A stretch of DNA of 64,000 nucleotides from an uncultured Eubacteriales bacterium (GTDB lineage: Bacteria > Bacillota > Clostridia > Oscillospirales > Oscillospiraceae), in NCBI GenBank assembly GCA_900551995.1, contig URXW01000002.1, positions 1 to 64,000 on the forward strand, read 5' to 3'. Position numbers and translations under genes: made by a program. Below the pieces are notes generated by a model. It made no database searches. It was not told where the DNA came from and saw only the letters and a list, made by a program, of their open reading frames with translations. The stretch's first letter is position 1. Each line of letters begins with the position of its first letter. Positions 58,084 through 64,000 of this stretch are shown one piece after another.

Positions 58084-59655
58084 TTGACTCACAGGACTAT
58101 TCAGGACGAGCAGGCGAGACTGCGTAAGAAACGGCAAAAGGCAGGGAGCTTTTTCGCCATCTTCAAAAAGCCCATGCACGAATCCCTCACCTCGGTGCTT
58201 CCGGTGATGCTGATTGTGCTGCTGCTTTGCTTCACCATCGCACCGGTGCCCAACAACGCCATGGTGGCGTTTCTGCTGGGCGGCGTTATGCTGATCGGCG
58301 GTATGGGACTTTTCACCCTCGGGTCGGAGATGTCCATGATCCCGCTGGGGCAGGCGGTGGGCTCCGAGATCACCCGCCGCCGCCGTGTGTGGATCATCGC
58401 CGTGGTGGGCTTCCTCATCGGCATGATCATCACCGTGGCGGAGCCGGATCTGCAGGTGCTCGCCAATCAGGTGCCCGCCATCAGCAACAACGTCATCATC
58501 TGGTCGGTGGCGGTGGGCGTGGGCGTGTTCCTTGTGATCGCTCTGCTGCGTATCGTGCTGGGTATCCAGCTCCGCTGGCTGCTGATCGGCTTTTACGCGG
58601 TGGTGTTCGTGCTGGCGACATTCGTCTCCCCGGATTTCTGGGCGGTGGCGTTCGACTCCGGCGGCGTGACCACCGGCCCCATGACCGTGCCGTTCATCAT
58701 GGCACTGGGCGTGGGCGTCTGCGCCGTGCGAAGCGACAAGAAGGCGGGGGGCGACAGCTTCGGTCTTGTGGCTCTCTGCTCCATCGGCCCCATCGTCACC
58801 GTGCTGATCCTCGGGCTGCTCTATAAGCCCGACGGCAGTGCCTACACCGCCGCCGTCATGCCCGACGCCAGGGACACGGTGGAGATGTTCGACCTCTACC
58901 TCAGCAACTTCCCCCACTATCTGCGGGAGACGGCGTCGGCTCTGCTGCCCATCGCCGCGTTCCTCATCCTGTTCCAGCTGGTCACGAAACGCCTCAAGCG
59001 CAGAGAGCTGATCCACATGGCGATCGGTCTTGTCTACGTCTACATAGGGCTGACCGTATTCCTGATGGGCGTCAACGTGGGCTTCATGCCCGTGGGCAGC
59101 TTCTTGGGCGGCAGCATCGCCAGCCACCAGTACAACTGGATCCTTGTGCCCATCGCCATGGTCATCGGCTACTTCATCGTGCAGGCGGAGCCTGCCGTCC
59201 ACGTGCTGAACAAGCAGGTGGAGGAGATCACCGCCGGTGCCATCCCCGCCCACGCCATGAACACCGCGCTTTCCATCGGTGTTGCCATCTCTCTGGGGCT
59301 TGCCATGATCCGCGTGCTGACGGGTATCTCCATCATGTGGTTCCTGATCCCCGGCTACGTCATCAGCTTGGCTCTGAGCTTCGTGGTGCCCGACATCTTC
59401 ACCTCGGTGGCGTTCGACTCCGGCGGCGTGGCGTCCGGCCCTATGACCGCCACGTTCCTGCTGCCCTTCGCGCTGGGAGCCTGTGACGCCGTGGGCGGCA
59501 ATCTCGTCACTGACGCCTTCGGCGTGGTGGCGATGGTGGCGATGACCCCGCTGGTGACCATCCAGCTGCTGGGTCTCAGCTACCAGCGCAAGCTGCGCCA
59601 TGCCCCTGCTCCTGCCGCGCCTGTGGCGGTGGAGGAGCTTATCGAGCTGTGCTGA
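58084..59655 (+). CDS. DUF1538-family membrane protein with duplicated halves
   Basis: This 523-residue protein has about twelve to fourteen membrane helices in two similar halves. AFDSGGVTTGPMTVPF near residue 195 and AFDSGGVASGPMTATF near residue 443 are the repeated hallmark. It is probably a transporter; the substrate is unknown. The likely start is TTG at 58084 because GGAAGG lies about 7 bases upstream and no ATG fits. It pairs with a PII-like protein immediately downstream, which probably controls it. Confidence 0.85.
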   Translation: MTHRTIQDEQARLRKKRQKAGSFFAIFKKPMHESLTSVLPVMLIVLLLCFTIAPVPNNAMVAFLLGGVMLIGGMGLFTLGSEMSMIPLGQAVGSEITRRRRVWIIAVVGFLIGMIITVAEPDLQVLANQVPAISNNVIIWSVAVGVGVFLVIALLRIVLGIQLRWLLIGFYAVVFVLATFVSPDFWAVAFDSGGVTTGPMTVPFIMALGVGVCAVRSDKKAGGDSFGLVALCSIGPIVTVLILGLLYKPDGSAYTAAVMPDARDTVEMFDLYLSNFPHYLRETASALLPIAAFLILFQLVTKRLKRRELIHMAIGLVYVYIGLTVFLMGVNVGFMPVGSFLGGSIASHQYNWILVPIAMVIGYFIVQAEPAVHVLNKQVEEITAGAIPAHAMNTALSIGVAISLGLAMIRVLTGISIMWFLIPGYVISLALSFVVPDIFTSVAFDSGGVASGPMTATFLLPFALGACDAVGGNLVTDAFGVVAMVAMTPLVTIQLLGLSYQRKLRHAPAPAAPVAVEELIELC

Positions 59656-59667
59656 GGAGGTGCCCCT

Positions 59668-60378
59668 ATGTCTGAAAAAACCAATAACCGCCTGTATCTG
59701 ATGATCACCATTACCAACCGCGTCAAGGGTGCCACCCACTTCATCGACTTCTACCGCGCCTTCGGCGCACCGGTGGTATTCACCGCGCTGGGACGCGGCA
59801 CCGCCAGCAACGACATTCTGAACACGCTGGGACTGGAGGCAACGGAGAAATCCGTCATGTTCTCCGTCGTCACCCCCGCCGTGAAGGAGGTGCTCATGCG
59901 TGAGCTGGTGGACACCATGCGGATCGACCGCCCCGGCAGCGGTATCGCCGTGTGCCTGCACCTGAGCAGTGTGGGCGGACGCACGGCACTGAACTATCTG
60001 ATCTCCGGCAAGAGCGACGGCCAGCCGGATATGTCTGTAAAGGAGGAAGACTTGATGAACGACAGCCCGTACCAGCTGATTCTGGCGATCACCAACAGCG
60101 GCTATACCGACACCGTCATGGAGGCGGCGTCCGCCGCCGGTGCCCGCGGCGGCACCGTGATCCACGCCCGTGCCACCGACGCGGAGAACACCAACAAATT
60201 CTTCGGCGTCGCCATCTCCGAGGAGCGCGAGATGATCTTCCTTGTCACCCCCACCGATAAGCGCACCGCCATCATGCAGTCCATTATGGAGAAGGCGGGT
60301 GCCCACACGGAGGCGCAGACCGCCACCATCTCCCTCCCCCTGGACGACACAGTGGGACTTTACAACGCCGAGAACTGA
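59668..60378 (+). CDS. Tandem PII-like signalling protein
   Basis: This 236-residue protein consists of two PII-like modules of about 110 residues each. The first starts LYLMITITNRVKGATHFID, the second YQLILAITNSGYTDTVMEAA with GARGGTVIHARA, the Gly-rich loop typical of PII folds. Fusion gives a pseudo-dimer. It follows the DUF1538 transporter by 12 bases behind GAGGAGGTG, so it is likely its regulator, as GlnK is for AmtB. The ligand (nucleotide or other) is unknown. Confidence 0.82.
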   Translation: MSEKTNNRLYLMITITNRVKGATHFIDFYRAFGAPVVFTALGRGTASNDILNTLGLEATEKSVMFSVVTPAVKEVLMRELVDTMRIDRPGSGIAVCLHLSSVGGRTALNYLISGKSDGQPDMSVKEEDLMNDSPYQLILAITNSGYTDTVMEAASAAGARGGTVIHARATDAENTNKFFGVAISEEREMIFLVTPTDKRTAIMQSIMEKAGAHTEAQTATISLPLDDTVGLYNAEN

Positions 60379-60388
60379 AATAACGGAA

Positions 60389-60419
60389 AAACAGGGTCGC
60401 ACCGCGACCCTGTTTTTTT
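60389..60419 (+). terminator. Terminator after the PII-like gene
   Basis: AAACAGGGTCGC pairs with GCGACCCTGTTT around ACC and runs into a T-tract. Confidence 0.93.
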
Positions 60420-60449
60420 ACAAAAATCCACAGAAAAGCCCTCCGCTTC

Positions 60450-60478
60450 TTGACAGGAAAGGGGCACCGTGCTACCAT
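60450..60478 (+). promoter_or_regulatory. Promoter of the feo operon
   Basis: TTGACA (60450-60455) and TACCAT (60473-60478) are separated by 17 bases. I saw no clear Fur-box dyad. Confidence 0.7.
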
Positions 60479-60529
60479 CGTACCAGCCAAATAGGAAATA
60501 GCAAACCAAGTACATCAGAGGTAAGCGAA

Positions 60530-60763
60530 ATGACACTGAATGAACTGCATATCGGCGACACCGCCGCCATCACCGCCGTGGGCGGCGAGGGCGCGCTCCG
60601 CTGCCGCCTGCTGGATATGGGGCTGACGCCCCGCACCCTTGTCACGCTCCGCAAGGTCGCGCCCATGGGCGACCCCATTGAGATACGCGTCCGGGGCTAT
60701 GAGCTGACGCTGCGGGTGGAGGACGCCCGCGAGATCACCGTGGAAAAGAGGGATGACGCATGA
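60530..60763 (+). CDS. feoA: Ferrous iron transport protein A
   Basis: This 77-residue SH3-like cytosolic protein supports FeoB. It starts MTLNELHIGDTAAITAV and has RCRLLDMGLTP and DPIEIRVRGYELTLR, the standard FeoA pattern. It is coupled to feoB by an ATGA overlap. Confidence 0.93.
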   Translation: MTLNELHIGDTAAITAVGGEGALRCRLLDMGLTPRTLVTLRKVAPMGDPIEIRVRGYELTLRVEDAREITVEKRDDA

Positions 60764-62751
60764 TCTTCGCATTGGCGGGCAACCAGAACTGCGGCAAGAC
60801 CACGCTGTTCAACGCCCTCACCGGCTCCAACCAGCACGTGGGCAACTTCCCCGGCGTCACCGTGGATCAGAAATCCGGCGAGGTGCGCGGTCATAAGGAC
60901 TGCTCCGTGGTGGATCTCCCCGGTATCTACTCCCTCCGCACGTATACCCAGGAGGAGATCGTCACCCGCGACTACATTCTGAACCAGAAGCCCGACGGCA
61001 TCATCAACATCGTGGACGCCACCAACATTGAGCGCAACCTCTATCTGACCCTTCAGCTGCTGGAACTGCGCGTCCCCATGGTGCTGGCACTGAACATGAT
61101 GGACGAGGTGCGCGCCAACGGCGGCACCATCGACGTCCACAAGCTGTCCGAGGATCTGGGCATCCCCGTGGTGCCCATCTCCGCCGCCAAGGGCGAGGGC
61201 GTGTCCGAGCTGATGGATCAGGCGATCCAGACGGCGCGGAACCGCACTATGCCCAAGGTCTACGATTTCTGCGCGGCGGACTCCCCGGTGCACCGCTGCG
61301 TCCACGCCGTCGTCCACCTCATCGAAGATCACGCCGAGCGTCTCGGACTGCCGCCCCGCTTCTGCGCCACAAAGCTCATCGAGGGCGACCGGACCATGGC
61401 GGATCGCCTCGTGCTGGATCAGAACGAGCGGGAGCTGCTGGAGCACATCATCGTCCAGCTGGAGACGGAGAACGACCTGGATCGCAACGCGTCCCTTGCG
61501 GATATGCGCTATACCTTCATCGAGAAGGTCACCGCCGACGCGGTGGTCAAGTGCCACGAAAGCCGGGAGCATAAGCGCAGCGTGGCACTGGACAGGATCC
61601 TCACCGGCAAATACACCGCCCTCCCTGTGTTCTTCGGCGTTATGCTGCTCATCTTCTGGCTGACGTTCAGCGTCATCGGGCAGCGTCTCAGCGACCTGCT
61701 GGCGTCCGGCATTGACTACGTGTCCGCCGGTGTGGACGGCGCGCTCACCGCCTACGGCATCAACCCGGTGGTGCACAGCCTGATCATCGACGGTATCTTC
61801 GCCGGTGTGGGCAGCGTGCTGTCGTTCCTGCCCATCATCGTCACACTGTTCTTCTTCCTGTCCATTCTGGAGGACACCGGCTACATGGCGCGGGTGGCGT
61901 TCGTCATGGACAAGCTCCTCCGCAAGATCGGGCTTTCCGGACGCAGCATCGTCCCGCTGCTCATCGGCTTCGGCTGTTCGGTGCCCGCCATTATGGCGAC
62001 CCGCACCGTCTCCTCCGACCGTGACCGGAAAATGACCATCCTGCTGACGCCCTATATGAGCTGTTCCGCCAAGATCCCCATTTACGGCTTCTTCACCGCC
62101 GCCTTCTTCACCGACCACAAGGCTCTGGTGATGATCTCCCTCTACGTGCTGGGCATCCTCGTGGGGGTTCTGGCGGCACTTCTGATGAAGAACTCCGTCT
62201 TTCGCGGCAAGCCTGTGCCCTTCGTCATGGAGCTGCCCAACTACCGCCTGCCCTCCCTGAAAAGTGTGGGGCTGCTCCTGTGGGAGAAGGCGAAGGACTT
62301 CCTCCAGCGCGCCTTCACCGTGATCTTTCTGGCAACGGTGGTCATCTGGTTCCTCCAGAGCTTCGACACCCGCCTCAACGTGGTCGCGGACAGCGCGGAC
62401 AGTCTGCTGGCACTGATCGGTCAGTGGCTGGCAGTGCTCTTCGCGCCGCTGGGCTTTGGCGACTGGCGGTGCGCCACGTCCCTGATCTCTGGCTTCATCG
62501 CCAAGGAATCCGTGGTCAGCACGCTGCAAGTCCTGCTGGGCAGTGCCGCCGTCTCCTCGCTGTTCACCGCCCGCAGTGCCATCAGCTTCCTTGTGTTCAC
62601 GCTGCTGTATACCCCCTGCGTGGCGGCGGTCGCCACCATCCGGCGTGAGCTTGGCTCCGTGGTCAAGACCGTGGGTGTGGTGCTGCTCCAATGCGGCGTG
62701 GCATGGCTGGCATCGTTTATTGCCTATGCGATAGGAGGGCTGCTGGTATGA
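60760..62751 (+). CDS. feoB: Ferrous iron transport protein B
   Basis: This 663-residue iron permease has a G-protein domain: GNQNCGKTTLFNALTG, FPGVTVD, DLPGIYSL and the N-x-x-D element NMMDE. A GDI-like linker follows, then the membrane part with about eight helices, including the Cys-bearing IGFGCSVPAIMATR. The enzyme imports Fe2+ for the many iron-sulfur proteins of this organism. The length is normal for Gram-positive FeoB. It overlaps feoA and the small Cys-rich gene. Confidence 0.96.
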   Translation: MIFALAGNQNCGKTTLFNALTGSNQHVGNFPGVTVDQKSGEVRGHKDCSVVDLPGIYSLRTYTQEEIVTRDYILNQKPDGIINIVDATNIERNLYLTLQLLELRVPMVLALNMMDEVRANGGTIDVHKLSEDLGIPVVPISAAKGEGVSELMDQAIQTARNRTMPKVYDFCAADSPVHRCVHAVVHLIEDHAERLGLPPRFCATKLIEGDRTMADRLVLDQNERELLEHIIVQLETENDLDRNASLADMRYTFIEKVTADAVVKCHESREHKRSVALDRILTGKYTALPVFFGVMLLIFWLTFSVIGQRLSDLLASGIDYVSAGVDGALTAYGINPVVHSLIIDGIFAGVGSVLSFLPIIVTLFFFLSILEDTGYMARVAFVMDKLLRKIGLSGRSIVPLLIGFGCSVPAIMATRTVSSDRDRKMTILLTPYMSCSAKIPIYGFFTAAFFTDHKALVMISLYVLGILVGVLAALLMKNSVFRGKPVPFVMELPNYRLPSLKSVGLLLWEKAKDFLQRAFTVIFLATVVIWFLQSFDTRLNVVADSADSLLALIGQWLAVLFAPLGFGDWRCATSLISGFIAKESVVSTLQVLLGSAAVSSLFTARSAISFLVFTLLYTPCVAAVATIRRELGSVVKTVGVVLLQCGVAWLASFIAYAIGGLLV

Positions 62752-62909
62752 CGTGGATGGACTGGCTGCTCCTTGCGCTGGTGGTGCTGTGCGGACTGCT
62801 TGCCATCCGCAGCACCCGCAAAGCCAAAAAGCAGGGCAAGTGCGTGGGCTGCTCCGGCTGCGCCGGAGGCTGCGACAACTGTATGGAGAAAAACAAAACC
62901 TCCGGCTGA
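62748..62909 (+). CDS. FeoB-associated Cys-rich membrane protein
   Basis: This 53-residue protein has one membrane helix (about residues 5-21) and then a cytoplasmic CVGCSGCAGGCDNC cluster. Small Cys-rich membrane proteins of this kind commonly follow feoB in Clostridia and may sense or hand over iron. The start overlaps the feoB stop (ATGA). The stop codon lies in the loop of the terminator. Confidence 0.85.
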   Translation: MTWMDWLLLALVVLCGLLAIRSTRKAKKQGKCVGCSGCAGGCDNCMEKNKTSG

Positions 62910-62926
62910 GCCGGAGGTTTTGTTTT
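62895..62926 (+). terminator. Terminator of the feo operon
   Basis: AAAACCTCCGGC pairs with GCCGGAGGTTTT, followed by GTTTT. Confidence 0.92.
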
Positions 62927-62989
62927 ACCGTTAAAACTTGTACATTTTACCGCGAGAGCAGGGGAGAGGCGTGGCATTTCCCCGGAAAA

Positions 62990-63027
62990 GTCCGAAAATC
63001 CGGACGTAAAGTCCGAATATCAGGACT
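62990..63027 (+). promoter_or_regulatory. Tandem hyphenated palindromes upstream of dapF
   Basis: GTCCG/CGGAC (62990-63005) and AGTCC/GGACT (63010-63027) lie side by side, ending 11 bases before the -35 element. They share the half-site GTCC and could be operator sites or a double hairpin. Confidence 0.45.
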
Positions 63028-63038
63028 GTGACAAAAAT

Positions 63039-63067
63039 TTGACATACCCTCTCCGTTGGGGTACAAT
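63039..63067 (+). promoter_or_regulatory. Promoter of dapF
   Basis: TTGACA (63039-63044) and TACAAT (63062-63067) are separated by 17 bases. Confidence 0.85.
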
Positions 63068-63099
63068 ACAAACACTAACACAAAGGAGGACACCGCATC

Positions 63100-63942
63100 A
63101 TGCAGTTTTGGAAAATGAACGGTGCCGGCAACGACTTCATCGTGGTGGACGACCGGCAGAACGTTGTCCCCGACGAAAAATGGCCGGAGATCGTCCGTAC
63201 CCTGTGCGAACGGCATATGTCCGTCGGCGCGGACGGCTTCATGGTGGTGAAGAATCCCACCTACGGCGGCGACTACAAGATGCTGTTCTTTAACTCCGAC
63301 GGCTCCATGGGTGAGATGTGCGGCAACGGCGCACGGTGCATCTGCCGCTTCGGCTATGAGAACGGTCTGGCGGGGGAGGTGCAGAAGGTGGAGACCACCG
63401 CCGGTCTTGTCACCGGCTGGCGTGTGGACAAGCGTCTCTACCGCGTCCGGCTCAACGACCCCTGCAATATGCGTCTGGACGGCAAGGCGGAGGTGGACGG
63501 CGTCACCTATGACTGCGCCTACGTGGAGCTGGGCAACCCCGGCATCCCCCATGCGGCGGTGCCCATCGAGAATTTGAAGGAATACGACACCCCGACCCTA
63601 TTCCAGCTGGGACGGAAGCTCCGCCACTACAAGGACTTCCCCAAGGGAGCCAATGTGAACTTCTACGAGCTGATCGGCCCCGACCATGTGTACGAGCGCA
63701 CCTATGAGCGCGGCGTGGAGGACTTTACCTACGCCTGCGGCACGGGCACCGGCTCCGTGGTGACGGTGCTGACGCTGCTGGGCAAGGTCTCCGGCAAGAG
63801 CGTCCGGGTGGACATGACCGGCGGCACGCTGATCATCGACGTGGAGCGCGACAGCGCGGGACACGTCACCGACCTGTACCTCACCGGCCCCACCAATATC
63901 GTCTGCAAGGGCGAGATCACCGATGAGGCACTGACGATTTGA
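63100..63942 (+). CDS. dapF: Diaminopimelate epimerase
   Basis: This 280-residue enzyme converts LL- to meso-diaminopimelate for peptidoglycan and lysine synthesis. The two catalytic cysteines are visible in GEMCGNGARCI near residue 75 and YACGTGTGS near residue 215. It begins MQFWKMNGAGNDFIV as usual. AAAGGAGG precedes the ATG. The organism therefore both makes DAP and ferments lysine. Confidence 0.97.
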   Translation: MQFWKMNGAGNDFIVVDDRQNVVPDEKWPEIVRTLCERHMSVGADGFMVVKNPTYGGDYKMLFFNSDGSMGEMCGNGARCICRFGYENGLAGEVQKVETTAGLVTGWRVDKRLYRVRLNDPCNMRLDGKAEVDGVTYDCAYVELGNPGIPHAAVPIENLKEYDTPTLFQLGRKLRHYKDFPKGANVNFYELIGPDHVYERTYERGVEDFTYACGTGTGSVVTVLTLLGKVSGKSVRVDMTGGTLIIDVERDSAGHVTDLYLTGPTNIVCKGEITDEALTI

Positions 63943-63973
63943 TTTCCCTTATCCCCCCTTTTCTTTGCGCTCC

Positions 63974-63997
63974 CCGCCCCGCAGGGGGCGGGGGGAC
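63974..63997 (+). terminator. Possible terminator at the window edge
   Basis: CCCCGCCCC pairs with GGGGCGGGG around GCAG after the dapF stop. The sequence beyond is not visible, so a T-run cannot be checked. Confidence 0.4.
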
Positions 63998-64000
63998 GCA

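Noticed and set aside
62941..63099. Lysine riboswitch upstream of dapF
   Set aside because: None of the conserved lysine-aptamer blocks is present and the promoter lies too close to the gene.

Overview
The window is high-GC DNA, roughly 60% by eye, from a Gram-positive-type anaerobe. It combines lysine-to-butyrate fermentation genes, radical and oxygen-sensitive enzymes, SipW-type signal peptidases and GEMM riboswitches. This fits a gut Clostridia/Oscillospiraceae relative (Intestinimonas, Flavonifractor, Lawsonibacter or Oscillibacter-like). That assignment is inferred from gene content, not from a database match.

Layout. 1-5431: lysine fermentation operon (end of kdd, kamA, kamD, kamE, two CoA-transferase subunits) with strong intercistronic hairpins and a terminator. 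5471-6553: divergent metal locus (CooT-like protein and a His-rich protein on minus, a CsoR/RcnR-type repressor on plus) with clear promoters both ways. 6600-9270: a broken flavodoxin, a small membrane protein and htpG. 9311-14985 (minus): a CooC-like ATPase, two 2-hydroxyacyl-CoA-dehydratase-type iron-sulfur proteins, their activase, a 55-residue membrane peptide and a small protein resembling part of acetyl-CoA synthase/CODH. 15158-19464: nucleoside kinase, cytidylate-kinase-like protein, FTR-like protein, lspA, rhomboid protease and a membrane-anchored EEP phosphatase. 19496-21422: glycine riboswitch with a Na+/amino-acid symporter, then tRNA-Ala(GGC).

21486-42803 is the most remarkable part. 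A membrane diguanylate cyclase is followed by two separate c-di-GMP-I (GEMM) riboswitch units. The first controls one SipW/TasA-like secreted protein. The second heads an apparently continuous operon of about 18 kb. That operon encodes seven more exported proteins with SipW-type signals (one interrupted by a TGA), two SipW-type signal peptidases, a membrane-anchored McrB-like AAA+ ATPase, a DUF2357-like protein with a long coiled coil, an HD-GYP phosphodiesterase, a PilZ protein and a membrane-anchored protein. Synthesis, sensing (RNA and protein) and degradation of c-di-GMP are thus encoded together with the proposed extracellular structure and its export or assembly machinery.

42819-63942 is mostly housekeeping: a membrane protein, upp, tsaB and tsaE (minus); rodA/ftsW, ddl, murF, an ABC-F protein, flavodoxin, prfA, a LUD protein, a fused TsaC-CoaE protein, M18 aminopeptidase, ispD and ispF, a DUF1538 transporter with a tandem PII-like protein, feoAB with a Cys-rich partner, and dapF. 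Two copies of a roughly 190-bp hairpin-rich element sit at stop codons (9049, 19245), and a 57-bp palindromic unit is duplicated at 24194.
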